From: Aphelocoma coerulescens
Taxonomy: Eukaryota > Chordata > Aves > Passeriformes > Corvidae
Direction of reading: 5' to 3'
NCBI RefSeq assembly: GCF_041296385.1
Contig: NC_091015.1
Location: 50,286,345 to 50,350,344, forward strand
Length of the DNA: 64,000 nt
This document shows, one piece after another, positions 1-12,727 of the stretch. Each line of letters begins with the position of its first letter. Within the stretch, counting starts at the first letter, position 1. Made by a program: the position numbers and the translations under genes. The notes under the pieces are model-generated. The model was not told where the DNA came from. It ran no database searches and saw only the letters and a program-made list of their open reading frames with translations.

Positions 1-2579
1 ACAGGTATGTTCACACTTAAATACACTGCAAATATCTGAAATGCAAGGAAAGCCACTTTGAAAAGCTGTAGAGCAGAGAGCAATGTTAGGGGACACGAGC
101 CAAGTCTTATACAGCTGAAGGATAGATTTGGCCCAGGAACGTTAAAGGTGAGGCCTATTCTGCCTCAACAATAAGACTGATGTAACAATTATGGGCTACA
201 ACCCTTCCCTTCAGTAGGGAATTCAGTCTAATTCTCTTTCTTACTCTACTAGGGCAGCGTTTGGTGCTGACCAGGAAGGGGGAGTACCACCTATTGCCCT
301 GAAAAGCACTGTTCCATTTCAGAAGAAAATTATTTTCTTGCCAGTTTGCTATATGAGCAGGCACCCTGCCTGTCCTGCCAATCTACCTATAAGCAGCTTG
401 TAAGCCTGATGTGATACCACTGTTCTATAGTTGAGGATAGGAGCAGAGAATTCTTTATCTGTGGGTTTTGACTAAGCTGATACTTGCAACTTCCAAGTGA
501 ATGCTGAAGTCTTTATTCCTCTCATCTCAGTGGGATCTCTGCCAGTGAGGTACCCAGGCATAAGGATGCAGTTCTCAGGGTTTCTGCTGTTTTAAGCTGC
601 ATCTTAAAATTCTACAGCTATTGTTAAAGAAAAACTAATTAATAAGACTTGGCACAAAGTTACAGGGCAAGCTTTAGATCTTCTGTTTATTGCATTTCAT
701 TTAGCAAACTTCCTTGCATGGGATTAAAGATGTGGCGTTCTACAGCAGCAGCAAATATTTTGATTTCAAATAAAAAAAATCATGTTGATTATTTAGGCCA
801 ATGGATCCACAGAAACCGTGACATTACTTGTGACAAGTGATGGGAACAGTGGATATTTTTTGCTAGAGACAGTAAATTGGAAGACAGCTGAAAAATGGAA
901 CCAGCACTGGAAGAGATTAATGAGGAACTAAATGATTTACAAGTACCATGTCCTCATTTGACTGGGAATTAGATAAATTAACAAAAAAAAAAAAAAAATC
1001 AATGCTCTAATGAAGGTGAAGGGCAACTCCATAAATATATTACAAATGGACTTGGAGACAAAGTGGGGGAAAAGAGAGGAGGGAAAAAGCAAAGAAAAAG
1101 AAATGAGAGCATACATGTAAAATGTGCTTAGCAACCCAATGGAAATGGTAACAATTCAAGCAGAAGCCCTTAATGTTGTTTCCTGGGGGTGACAGCAGGG
1201 AAGGAGAAGCTGGTATAAGATAATAGATACATCTGTTAATAAGAGGATACCTTGTATGTGGAGAAATCTTATAAGAGAACTGGGTCATGCTACCAAAATG
1301 ATAGAAGTTTAATTTGAAAGATAATAAATTGGCTGGACATAGTGTTGTAAATGCTAGGTAGAGGGAAATTTAGCCTGTATTGAGGAACACACTTTCGAGG
1401 ATCTTCCAGGATACATTCCTCTGGCAACAAAAAACCACAAAAGCCATGTAACTTGTCCTACTTCAGCAAACTTCCATAGCCACAAGATGAAAAACATTGA
1501 TTCTGCACCAAAAATAAGTTCGATATGAAAAAGAATACTTCTTGGGAACCTGAAAAACATTACCACATAGCAGGATTGTTACAAAGGAAACAGCACTGCT
1601 GTTTTTCAATAATTATCATCACCAGATGCATTACTTGGGCGCTGAATTCAATCTTATTCTTGACAAACCAGAAAAGGGGCTGCAGCTCAACAGAGAATGA
1701 CCAGTTACTTACATATTAATGGCCATCCCTCCAGCCTGTTGCTTTAGTAACACAATTTTCACTGACCCTAGACATGAGGGCTGTTCATACTTGGTTAGCT
1801 TAAGCATTTTAACAGGCCTACTTATTGGTTTGTTTTCAGCATTCAGGTTCCTGGAAACTGGGAAATGATTCACAGAAGTTTTTTACAAGCCAGGTTACCC
1901 CTGCAATTCATTAAGGTGATTCAGCTATATTCAGTTTTACCTTTGGTGGGAGTTTGCAACTGCAACAGCCATATTTGCATAATATAGCCTATACTGTTTA
2001 GCCTGCTTAAAGCTTCCTGCTCTAACACTTAATAGTGCACATTAGAATTAATATGTACATTACTGAAAGCATATTCTTTTGAAGCTTTTCCCAGTTATGA
2101 ATAAAATTAAAAGAAAATCCAATTTTTCTGGTTCAGACACCAAACCAAGAAGTGGAAAAACATTTTAACACTAACCCATTTGATTTCAATTTGAATATTA
2201 TCTTTAACATAGACCATATCCAAATATTTGCTTGACCAGAGAGGGATAGTGAGAACCACTCTGGATGGCTTCAGGCTTTTTTGTAAAGGCAGCCATCTGG
2301 CCTACCTTATCTGCTGGAATAAATGTTTCTGTATCACTGTGCATTAAAAATGCTATGTCAGGAAGAGTCAATACACAACATCCTAGAGATGGACAACAAG
2401 TGCTGTTCCAAGATGTGAGAACCACTGCTGTAATTTGGGTTGAGCCTAGATTTAACACTTCCTCATCCAAAGTCCCAGCAAGAATCCTTGCATTTCAGGC
2501 TATTGATGGATAATTAGATGATACCTTTCCTTTCTTTATTGTTGTAAGTTCCCTTCTGAATCAACTCTCTGATTAATAG
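1..2579. other. Unique non-coding sequence, no gene seen
   Basis: AT-rich sequence without a supportable exon. Open frames are at most 88 codons. The only notable ones, at 2204-2513, are open on both strands at once and match nothing I recognise. A run of 16 A lies at 983-998. An octamer-like ATTTGCAT sits near 1971 in an AT-rich patch, which is not remarkable alone. Confidence 0.6.
983..998. repeat. Poly-A tract, 16 A
   Basis: An uninterrupted run of 16 A. No recognisable retroposed body lies directly upstream, so I treat it as simple sequence rather than the tail of a dated insertion. Confidence 0.85.
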
Positions 2580-2640
2580 TTGGGCTTGATGATCTTGGAG
2601 GGTTTTTCCAACCTTAATGATTCTCTGATTCTGTGGTTCT
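2580..2640 (+). mobile_element. CR1 LINE, 3' terminal fragment
   Basis: The segment has the avian CR1 3' end: a 'gggcttgatgatcttggagg' block, then 'ttccaacctt', then 8-bp tail units of the GATTCTST type (gattctct, gattctgt) from about 2617. CR1 is the main LINE of birds. It inserts by target-primed reverse transcription, usually 5'-truncated, and ends in 8-bp repeats rather than poly-A. Only about 60 bp remain, so no ORF2 coding sequence is present and the element is inert. It lies in plus orientation. It is one of three CR1 pieces here and the shortest. Confidence 0.88.
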
Positions 2641-5600
2641 AATGCTGAAAATACTTATGTTTGGAAAATATTAGAACTGTTCCTGTCAACATTTCCATCT
2701 CTTCTTCTTAGGCTTTTTGTTTGGCTTTTTTTCATTGCAGCCAACAGAATTTGCTGAATTAATCTCAAATTCAAATATTGTTCTGACCAACCAAAGATGA
2801 CCTATTTATTATTGAAGAAAGGTAGGAAGCAAGCAGGATGCAATTCTGCTCTGGGTAGATGTATTTTATAGGTTGCATATGTGTAGAAAAAGGTTAAGGA
2901 CAGGGACCATGAGATGAGCTGTCCTTTTAGTGTGACATATATGGCAAATTTTAACAGCATACTTAGAACTACTGGAGAATGAAATTCATCTCTGTGTAGA
3001 AAATTGCACTTAAGCCTTCAAAACAAGGCTATAAGTGAGAGATAATGGTTGTATATACCTTTTCCTGGCTCATGAATGGAGCTGAATTTCCTCCCAAGAG
3101 TTTAGGATAAATATGAATACTCTTCTGAAATACTGCAGAAATGCCACAGGTAAGCAAAAAAATATTTGTTTTCATGAAGGCTTTTAGTGAAACAGAGAGG
3201 TGTTGTGAATTCCTGTACTCTTGCAGAAGTGCCCTTAGTGTGCATGATACTTCCTGGTAAGTGTGCTCATGCTGTGCCCCTTCACTGCTGGGTAGGCACA
3301 GCCATAAAAGCCATGTGGATTTTTTAGTATTTACTCCTGAGGATTTTCCTTTCTATTCCATTTGACTGCTTAGGTGGAACAAAACAGAAACACACTATCC
3401 AAAAAGTATCATGTGTTACTGGGGCTATTTCAAAGAAGGGCAGTTAAAGAGAGATTCCTCATTTGGTTTAATTCAAAAAGTTATGCTAACTTTGCTGGAC
3501 ATATAAACACAACCAATGTTTTCAGCAGGGCATTCTTAAAAGATTCATAGATCTTCTAAAAGTGAGATCCAGTTTTCGATCCAATCAGAATACAAGCAAA
3601 TTTTTTTTGAGGATTTGAATATGAAAATAATGTTGTCATGGAGCTGCCCAAAAGAATATTTTTCCAACATGATGCCAAGTACTCATTAAAATCCAGTTTT
3701 GCAAAGCAATGAGTAATCTGATGAGAGCCTAAGTTGTCTCTGTGCTTTGCATAAAGGTTCTCAGTCTGCAGCAGCAGGATCAAATTGAAGGAAAAACAAT
3801 ACAAAGATGATAAGAAGAAGAAATGCATTACCCTTCTGTTCTGCCTTAAAGATATTTGCTATCAATGTTGATAAAGTAGCAATGAAATTAAATCTATTCT
3901 ATGATGTTGTATTCTCAAAACAAACACATTTCTCAAAACAAACACATATTTATTTATTCTCTTCCTATAAACAGTCATGCCTATCTGGAAGAATCAGAGT
4001 TGTAAAAGGAGTAACTTCCAAAGCACAGGGACTTTGTTATGTTCTTCCCATGTCTCCCTGAAAGTACACAATAATCTAAACTGTTGGTCTCAGCAGGCAG
4101 GCAATGAAGGAGCACTAAAGCCACTGCTCCACTGGTAAGGAAATTACTGATCTCTGTGTGCAAGGACAGCAGTGCTTCTTCCCCTCCTTTTGAAGAAGGA
4201 ACTCCACCTGCCAGGACACACCAGGCAGCGAGCAAACGCCTCTGACACAAACCACCACCAGGTGCGTACTCAGTGCATGTGAGGCATCTGTGGGACTGCT
4301 GGGGAGATGAAACACCAGCAAGAAAACATGAGTGTGCACGAAAAGGAGACAGGAGGAGGAACAAGGAGAAAGGACAAGATCATCTACCAGGTCAGAGGTG
4401 CAAGAGAAGACATGTTTGTAGCTTCACTTGAAGTAGCTTTGTGATTCTTCCCACCAAAACCAGCAGGACCAAAATGTTTCCTGGTGTGTTTAAATATAAA
4501 TTCAAATAAATTGGAAGCAGTAAGAGAAACCTCAACATGAAATCACTCTGATAGACTAGTGAGCTGTACAAGAAGGAAAATCAGGTTCTGAATGAGTGAA
4601 AAGCTCCAGTTGCTGTGCCATCAATACGCTAATTGAGCCATCCTTACTCACCACTGGCCCTGAGACAAATGACAGACACGCTGGCAGATTCAGAGGAGTG
4701 CCAGGCACACATAAAATATACTCGTGACTCCTTATCCTGTGGAGGACTCAGGACTAATCTCTGCACTGCTGGGTGACACTGCTGAAACTTCATAAACCAT
4801 TGCACCACAGGACAACAATTTCTTAAAACAAAAACAGAGATCAAGAGGAGGAAACCCCGAGGACAAATTATTTGAAGTATTTCAGTACCCCACTGCATTC
4901 ATACTGTTATGAAGATCACACAAAATATTTGATGGAGCAACCAAAAGTTCCAAAGTGTAAAACATTCACTTCACTATTAAATTTTAAAGCTTTAATTATA
5001 AAAATGTCTCACCAACTCTAACTGGCACTTTTACCTTTATGGTAATGAGAATAAAAACAAGGGAACTTGAGAGAATGAACTACTCTTTCATTTCTTTGGA
5101 TAAAGGCAAAGGCATAAATCTTGTAATTAAGAGGGCGTTTGAACTGCCAGTGTTTGAGCCAGACAAACTAGATCTGTCTTGCATGTAAGCAGGGGCTTAT
5201 AACCTTGGTGTGATAGTTGGGACACACACTCATTAACATCTGTCTTGAGCTATAATATGAGTATTCCTTCATACATCTGTGTCTTTCATTCTCCATTCAC
5301 AGGCTTTTAAACTAGCTTTTTTTGGCTTGCCACCTGCCTTCTCATCCATTCAGGAAACCAGCTCACTTAGTGGACTCAATGCCAACTTCATGCTGAGGGC
5401 TGGCATATGGTCTATGGACTATTTGAAGCAGGAAGGGAGCTCAGATCATACAGAGTCCTTGTACTGTTTCTCCAAACACACACAACATCTATCCCTTATA
5501 ACTACACCTGAGGGAACGTTAAGAAATGTTCCATCTAGGTGGAGCTCAGGAATGCAGTAGCAGCTGATGGCAGGTGTGTCCAGAGGTACTTCCTGCTGGA

Positions 5601-8600
5601 ATCCTCTCTCTGACAGTGACCAGAACTGGATGTTTAAGGAAGGCAACAAGAACAGAGTTAATGTACAGAAACCATCGCAAAGTGGGTGGAAGCCATTAGC
5701 AATTTACAGCTTCCTGAACAATTGATGATGTATTTTTATTTTTTAGTCCATGCATTTATCCTGTCACTTTTGAAACCTGCACAAACTTGCCAGGTGTGCA
5801 ATGACACTTCCCCCAGGCAGACCTAATTTTAATTAACTTCTGCTATGTAGGTCTTGAATGTCTGGTCTAGGCCTTTTTCCACAGTTTCTCTATCAGCTGG
5901 GAGAAGCAGGTTTTTCAGAGGGAAATTCTGCTCATCATAAGATTAGTTATTGCAGACACTGGGGATTAGTTACCTCATGGAGGTGTTTCTTCCTCCATTA
6001 ACTTAGAAGGGAGCCTAATGAAAGCCTAGCTTCTGACAGCTACAGCTAGGTGACACAGCTGCATTGCCAAAAGCATGCTTCTAGAATGCAGACACCTTTG
6101 CTCTAAATGGGTGATCCAAGAAACACAGAAAATAGAGTTAAAAGGGATCTTAAGAGGTTCCCTTTCATTATACAGAGATTCTCTCAACATCTCAACTGAG
6201 CAATGCCATTGCTCTTTAGGATAGAGCTGGTTGCTGGAATGACCTACTCACAGTACGTATTTTCCTAATAAAGTCCAGGGCTCTGACAAAGAAAACTGAA
6301 ATTAGTACAATATTTGACAACATACTTGACATTTCCAAGAGCACGCACTATATAACAATATATAACAATAACAAAAACAACAATAAAATGTTTCAGAAAA
6401 GCTGAATCTAGTTATGCAATGAACTTCTAAACAGGAATCTGAACAGGATCTTTAAAGGGGGGAGATAATTAGGCAAATGTTCAAGAGACAGAGCCTCATA
6501 AGAATGTCAAATGTCACAATTATCCATTTACTTGATAAAACAAGTGCTCTGTTGATTAAATTTTATTGCTCTCACTGCTTCCTGCTTTAAAGATTAAAAC
6601 ATCAGAATCAACTCTAAGACACCATCTTTTTAGGAAGGGAAAGAGGATGCCTCTGTCAGCAGAGGTCTTCAGACAAATTCTGAGCCACTCCTGAGCGTCT
6701 GTAATAATTGCTGCCAATCGCAATAACAAGTGCCTGAGTTTTGTGGCCTGTGCTGGTGGGCGGGATCACAGTTTTGGTTTCATCAGACTTTCTTCTGGGA
6801 AATCTAATCCACCCACCACCACCAGCCGTTCCATGTAGCACTCCTCACAGCCACAAAAGCTGGCCACTGCAGGAAGCCAGAAGAACATGTCACGTACACT
6901 CTGCTTTTCAGTAGAACAAGCTATCACCTGGATTTAAGCAAACCTGGGAAAGTCACAACCATTTGTGCTCCAATCTGGTTCACCACGGCATTTCCATCCC
7001 AGTGTAACTTTGTCATGCATCAGCAGAAGCCTGGAGTGACACAGGAGTTATTTCAGCCCTGGCTATTTAAAGTTCCACAGAGATGAGCTGTTACAGTAGG
7101 TCTGTTTACATGAGAAGAGGGACATTGTGATTTACAGCTCATGATGGATTTTGGAAAGGCCAGCTGCTTTCACTCTGTATTACACTATCGCTGGCTCTAG
7201 CATGAAACTGCCCCACCAGTTTCGGAAATCCCTCTGTTTCTAGATGAGGCTATTTTCACATCTTGCTAATCATGTGTAGCAACAACAGCTACTGCCTCTG
7301 CCACCAAATCCAGATGCATCAACTCAAGTCATCTTCTTCTCCTCCTTACTCAATGTTGCCACCCTGCATGGTATGGAGTGGTGCTGTCATACTACATGGT
7401 CTCTGAGCTTCTTGGCTCAAGTTTTCAGTGGACTAGAAGTAACTCTAAGTTTATCAAGGGTCTTCTTGTTCCATCTCTACAGTGGAAAAGAAAAATGGGG
7501 ACTGTGCAGCAATAGTGGTTGAGAAGCAGCAACTCCAACAATAATACCTGTGGGGATTCCTGGAGAGATAAAGCAAGTATAAGGAAGGGGAGGGAGAAAG
7601 TAGGAGCTCCTTCAGTCGAATCATCTTTTGATACATACAGATGTACAGGAGCGGAAGGATGCTCAGCCTGACATGTTGGTATTACAAAGTATCTGCCAAA
7701 GGACAGTGAGTACCTTCATCTCTGTTCTGCTACGTTTTGTCCTTAGCAGCAGAATTATAAACTCCCAAAGACTTAGGCCAGTTTTCAGAAATAGAAACCT
7801 CAAGTTAGAGCTACATTTAGACACTGGCATCAAATGGTGAATGGTGGCTGTTGCAGGCTCTGAAGCTTTCACAGTTAACCCGCCCATGTCTCAACACAAA
7901 CTTAGCTGCTCAGGTCTGTCCTTCTATTCCTAAAATCCTTGTGTGGTGAACCCACTTTCACCACACCCCAAATCCCAGCCCTGCCTGCTCATTAGCTTCT
8001 GATTCAGTAACCTACCAACTAGCCTTGTGTTCAGATGAGCTACACACAATTCAGTCAGAGCCTGCTGTCATCTTTCACTGTGATTCCGACTGCTGAGCAG
8101 ATTAACATTCAGGGGACACAAACAATAAACATTTTGCTTCATTACTTTTAAGGAATAAACAAAATGGATTCTAAACATCTTCCCAACTTCTTCCTTGTTC
8201 CTTATTATTTTTGATATACTAAGCCACAGTGTCCCAACCACGACATATTTCTCTTACATTCCACTTACTTCACTGTGAAATGACTCAATTCAGCAAGAGG
8301 GTTTGAAATACACACCGAAAGCAGTGTAAAACAGCACCCTTACCAAGTGTGGAAAAAGAAATATAGTTCATAAACAGAGTAGAAAGCATATTTAAATCAA
8401 CTTCTAATGAACTTCAGAGGCAGCAGAGCTTGAACCAGACAACATACCCCTGACATCAGCATTGGCTTTCAAAAAAATCACATTGTCTATGGGTCATATA
8501 TTTCGCTGCATCTCTGAAGAAATGCTAAATCAATAAAATAGCTAAAGGTTGCCGATGAATCAGGCAGTGTTCTATAAAAAGCCAGCCATTATTGCTGCAG

Positions 8601-9139
8601 GGCAGCTTAAGAGCTGAAGAAATATTTGCAAGGAAAAGGCCATCCCTCCCACTGGAGCCCATTCATATTCAGTCATTTGACACATTCCAGCGGACACCAG
8701 TGTGCAGTACCAGGAGCGAGCTGGAATCGAGTTGGCCTGCTTGCTCTGCTACAACAGCTTTTCTTGATGATGTGGGGTTTCTTACACACTGTCAGTTTGA
8801 TTTCTTGAATGTTCCCCCTCCCTGAGCCTCGATTTTAGCACTATTATGGAAACTCAAGCTTGCGTTGGCAACACATTCACCAATTAATGTCTGCATTACA
8901 TCAGCATCCATATATCCAGACTGTACATTCCATACTCAGCCTTCAAAGGGCCACAGAATTATCCATACCTGATAATTGTGAAATCAGAACTGGGAACTTG
9001 TTAACAATTCACAGTTTATTGATGGTTTACCTGTTTTTGTATATACCACAGGATGCCATCTTCTTGCTGTGGGAAGTATACAGAGGAGAATAAAATATTA
9101 GGTGAAAGCAACTTTGATATTCTACTGCAAATCCAGAAA
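2641..9139. other. Unique non-coding sequence, no gene seen
   Basis: About 6.5 kb with no exon I can support. The region around 4100-4340 is somewhat richer in G and C and carries a 127-codon minus frame (3981-4364), but its Cys/Leu/Ser-rich translation resembles no family I know and an alternative minus frame overlaps it. Small simple-sequence features are an 18-bp duplication at 3913-3948 and an AACAAT-rich patch near 6350-6390. A TATAAAAA string near 8574 has no supporting promoter context. Confidence 0.55.
3913..3948. repeat. 18-bp tandem duplication
   Basis: Two adjacent copies of an 18-bp unit beginning TCTCAAAACAAACACAT differ only at the last base. This is a simple replication-slippage product in non-coding sequence. 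Confidence 0.9.
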
Positions 9140-9144
9140 CTTAG
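9140..9144. repeat. Target-site duplication CTTAG, left copy
   Basis: The five bases CTTAG directly precede the TG end of the LTR at 9145 and recur exactly after its CA end at 9809-9813. A 5-bp duplication matches retroviral integration and fixes the element boundaries to the base. Confidence 0.85.
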
Positions 9145-9808
9145 TGTGCCAGTTTGGGCAAATTTGCAAATATATCCTCTGACAGAAGGCAGGTTACAAC
9201 CATCCCTCCCCCCACCATGTTTGGGAAAAAATAAAATTTCCTCAGAGGAAAGTGAAAGAGATAAAAATGATTTATTTAACAAACACACTGGAAGAGGATA
9301 ATAATGCTAAATAATAAAACCTCTCGCTGTGGAGAGAAAAACCTAGGAAAATTTCAGAGTCCTTCTGTAGATAGCCTCTCCCCTCCTCCTCGGAGCTGGG
9401 ATGGGGTGGGGCCCCCTCCTCCAGGGCCTCCACCTCAGTGGAAAAAGTCCCAATGTGTTCTGATGTTGAAACAGTCCAAAAAAAGAAGGAGGAAAAAAAA
9501 CCCAAAGTCCCAGGAAAACAAAGTTCAACTCTATGTCTCTCACTCTCTGGAGAAAAAGCAGCCAAAAACTGGCTAAGAAAGCAAGCAGAGTGCTTCCCTC
9601 CGCTCTCACTCTGCTGCCACAGCTGAACGCAGAGAACCATCTCTGTCTCTGTGTCCTTGAAGCAAACTGTAAAGTGCTTTGAAGAGTTCACTCGGGTTTT
9701 TTTCTCTCCCCCCTCTCAGGCTCAGTTTAAAGGCACAGAAAGGCACAAAATTGGTTTCTGGGCATAGAGCAGCAATAGGGGATACACTCACAAAGTCACC
9801 CTAAGACA
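9145..9808 (-). mobile_element. Solo LTR of an endogenous retrovirus (minus strand)
   Basis: The 664-bp block starts TGTGCCAG and ends CTAAGACA on the plus strand, so read on the minus strand it runs from TGTCTTAG to CTGGCACA, the TG...CA form of an LTR. It is flanked by identical CTTAG target duplications. Read on the minus strand, an AATAAA polyadenylation signal lies at 9271-9276, leaving about 125 bp as a U5-like 3' part. No internal retroviral sequence is present on either side, so this is a solo LTR left by recombination between the two LTRs of a provirus. The body matches, from memory, a repeat family seen in songbird genomes; I do not assign a Repbase name. Open frames inside it (139 codons at 9272-9691 minus, 90 at 9304-9576 plus) are accidental. 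The intact duplication argues against great age, though few CpG sites remain. Confidence 0.87.
9271..9276 (-). promoter_or_regulatory. LTR polyadenylation signal AATAAA
   Basis: The minus-strand hexamer AATAAA occurs once in the 3' part of the solo LTR, about 125 bp before its end, where retroviral LTRs carry the signal that ends R. Whether it still works is unknown. Confidence 0.5.
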
Positions 9809-9813
9809 CTTAG
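9809..9813. repeat. Target-site duplication CTTAG, right copy
   Basis: This is an exact copy of the CTTAG at 9140-9144, adjacent to the 5' (minus-strand) end of the LTR. Together the two copies show a single, undisturbed integration event. Confidence 0.85.
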
Positions 9814-12551
9814 TTTATTGGTGTCATAGAATACTTTTGTTTCTTGTTTCCTTCATATGCTGACATCCATCTTATTGAGTGGAGTCTTTAGAAAATCAGA
9901 CTATCATACTCATCTGATTCAGTTTTCACAGTAGTAAAAACAAATGTTGGTGTCTATTTCCTCAACTCCTGCAGCACACGTCGAGTGTTTTAGGCTATCA
10001 ATTTTAAAAGAGGAAAAAGCAGTCTAAAAGCTAATTCAGTGTTGGTGGGGAGGCTAAGAACTACTGGAACTAAGATTATGTTAATTTCATGCAAAAACTG
10101 GGACTAGAACTTTTATCTCCCAATGTAAACATTCTAAAAAGTGCTCTCTTTTCAGTCATGGGAACATACAATTTCAGCAGTATTTTCAGAAAATAGTAAT
10201 CTGATCCAGAAGTATATAGAATATTTATTATGTCTTGGCAACGCAGTTCTCTGTTCTGCTTTCCTGTTGCTAAAAATACAAATTTTTCATAACCATACTT
10301 TCAATATGCATTTAATATTTGCAAACTGTCTTTGACAAACAGGGCTTTTGGATAAGCTTCAGTGAGCACTGTGTTCAGCTCCATTACCTACAGTATCACA
10401 GCCCTCTGAAGATATATCCTCCCACCAACATAGGCACAAAAAAGGGGTCTTATTCTCCTCACAGTCACTCTCCTGCAAGCTTCACAGTTGGAAAAAGCCA
10501 ATCTCACCTACATTCTGTTACTCACCTCAAAGAATTTGGAAGTGCAGGGCAATGTCAGAGAGAATTTAGGCTTTTTACCTGTCTTACTTATAAATGTTGT
10601 TCAAGTTTTGCCCTACATCTATACTTTTCTTCCTCTACACACTTTCATGCTACATTCATTTCTCATAGGCACTTAGCAATGGCAAAGACAACATTTTTAA
10701 GCAGATGACTTTGTGGGTGACCAAATGCTCACCAGTTAAACATACATCAAAATTGTTTTCCTTATTTTTTAGGAAGGCAGCCCAGAAAGACTTATGGATT
10801 CCAAAATGTTTACCATCATGTGTATTTCAACATTGTGCTTGCTGGCAGATGGTGATTAAAAACTTATTTTCAGCTACCAGTTCTGTGGAACACTTAACTT
10901 ACAATACGTCAGTTTTTACTCTCTCCTCTGGTAGACCCACTTGACGCTCACAATGTATGGATTACAAATATTTTCCATTTCTTTATACCTTTCTGATGTT
11001 GGGCTCTGAAATACTGGGTGAGGAGAAGCAATGTCAGACAGTATATGGCTAATGAGTTTCGTTGTAAATTCATCAAGCATTTCCGTTTAGCATTGCTGTG
11101 ATTTTTATCCCCTTGAAATTGTCCTTTTGGCTCCAATTGCATTCTATCATTTTCCCGAGGAGAGCATTTATCTTGTAATAATTTTAAACATGTTTCAGCA
11201 AAACAGTCCTCCTTTTAGCCCTAATATTTTAAAAAATAAAAAAATAAACCCTCTGCTGCACAGTAATTTTTGTCATTATGCTGTATCCCTTTTGTACAAT
11301 GATGATTTCTTTTTCATATTCAAGCCTGACATAAGCAGCATAAGTGGGTGGGATGGTGAGCGAAATTCAGTCCATGTATTTTCAAGCACAGAAAGATTAA
11401 ACCAAAAATTAATTAAGCCTAAGGAAGTAAAGCTCTACTGCAGGAATGACAAAGCAGAGCACCTCAAATACTGAGTGCATTTCTTACAAGATAGAGAGGA
11501 TTCTTTTCTTTTTTTTTTTTTTTTTCCACAAATTCTGATTCCCAGAATGCCATTAACAACACCAGCTCAGTAAGTTTAACAAAGATAGGTGTTCTTGTCT
11601 AATCCTCATCAAATGTGACATTCATATCCTTCACCCATGAGTCTTCAGTATTAACACAATAACTACTCCCACAAAATAACTGCAGATTCGTTTGAATTGT
11701 TCAACATTTATCAGGCTCTAAAATGAGCACGGAGCACACCGGGAGTGAGACTTCTACCCCTCCAAATTTCTGGGGAGTGCATCTTGTAGGTTTTGTTGTG
11801 GTAGAAGGAGAAATCTATGGGGAGCACCTTAAATACTGTATTTTAGATAAGCAATATCCATATGTACAAGCTCCTAACATCAGGGTGAATCTTGCCACTG
11901 ATTTCCAAAGCTGTTAGGCAAACCCTAAAAAATGCGCTGAACATATTCCCGTTTCTTCCTCATGAGTGCAAATAATGCTGGGCACAGCATGACTCCTCCT
12001 GTTTGGGTGTTAAATGGAGGCTGGAAAAAACAGATGGCTTTTTGTTACTGGGATGCTGAGGGTACTACAGGGAAAAGACAGTTAAGGATCTAACTAAATC
12101 AACATTTCTGCAGTAAAAAAATGAGCCTGGGGTAAAATGTGTGCAACTTTTACAGCGTTATTTGTGTTTCTTCAGGCTTGGGATATGGTATTGTACTGGT
12201 ATCACCTCTCTGCCTGAAGTGTGTCAAATCTAAAGTGTACAGGTTCTGAAAGAAACAGACTGTTAAAAAAGATATATGAATGGTGAAATCTTTAAACAGA
12301 TGATGACTATACCTACAAGACCTTTTCAGATGATCTATTATGGCATGTATCTCCATCTTTTTCTCCCCATACTATTCAAAATGTTAAAACTGTCTCTGAT
12401 TATGATTTGTGTCTGAGCTAAAAATACAGAAGCTGATCAGCTACAGCTGCTCTTATCACACTTCTCAGTAGGTGTAAACTGAGATATTTCTATTGTACTT
12501 TTTAGGCTGAGGTTTGCTCTTTTCTCCTCCACAAGAATGCTGTTTTTGCAG
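9814..12551. other. Unique non-coding sequence, no gene seen
   Basis: Frames of 129 codons (10319-10708) and 115 codons (11127-11474) have no recognisable domain and no codon pattern that sets them apart. A run of 17 T lies at 11509-11525. The last 40 bases, up to 12551, form a pyrimidine-rich tract ending in TTTTTGCAG, a good splice-acceptor shape discussed with the next entry. Confidence 0.55.
11509..11525. repeat. Poly-T tract, 17 T
   Basis: An uninterrupted run of 17 T, preceded by a T-rich interrupted stretch. Read on the minus strand it could be the tail of a retroposed transcript, but no body or flanking duplication could be recognised. Confidence 0.85.
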
Positions 12552-12727
12552 CTGGTGACTTGGAAACCTGCTCTGGTATCAGGATCAAGGAAAACAGTTC
12601 ACAATTGCCAACCACCAAGGACAGTCAAACTTTGGACCCTACTCCAGGAATGAACAGCCCAAGCTCACACACTGCGCTACCGGACAGGCCACTGAAGGGC
12701 TTGGCTACCACTGGACTCTCATATTAG
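12552..12727 (+). other. Possible terminal coding exon (weak candidate)
   Basis: A pyrimidine-rich tract and TTTTTGCAG (12543-12551) form a good splice-acceptor shape. Entering with a split codon (two bases, CT), the reading frame from 12554 stays open for 57 codons to TAG at 12725-12727. The translation is Ser/Thr/Pro-rich and begins GDLETCSGIRIKENSSQ; I recognise no family or domain. Local base composition is less AT-rich than the surroundings and includes CpGs. Against it: 57 open codons arise by chance fairly often, I see no AATAAA or ATTAAA in the next 500 bases, and no partner exon was found. It could be the last coding exon of an unidentified gene, an exon of a non-coding transcript, or chance. 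Confidence 0.15.

Noticed and set aside
2204..2513. Overlapping 88-codon minus and 82-codon plus frames
   Set aside because: Both strands are open over the same bases, which is more consistent with low stop density than with coding. Neither translation resembles a known family.
3981..4364. 127-codon minus frame in a locally GC-richer region
   Set aside because: A second minus frame overlaps it, the composition is Cys/Leu/Ser-rich without a domain, and no splice or start context supports it.
8572..8583. TATAAAAA string resembling a TATA box
   Set aside because: AT-rich DNA gives such strings often. No exon, CpG island or initiator context follows.
9272..9691. 139-codon minus frame and overlapping plus frames
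   Set aside because: They lie wholly inside the solo LTR. LTRs of this type do not encode a protein, and the frames reflect LTR composition.
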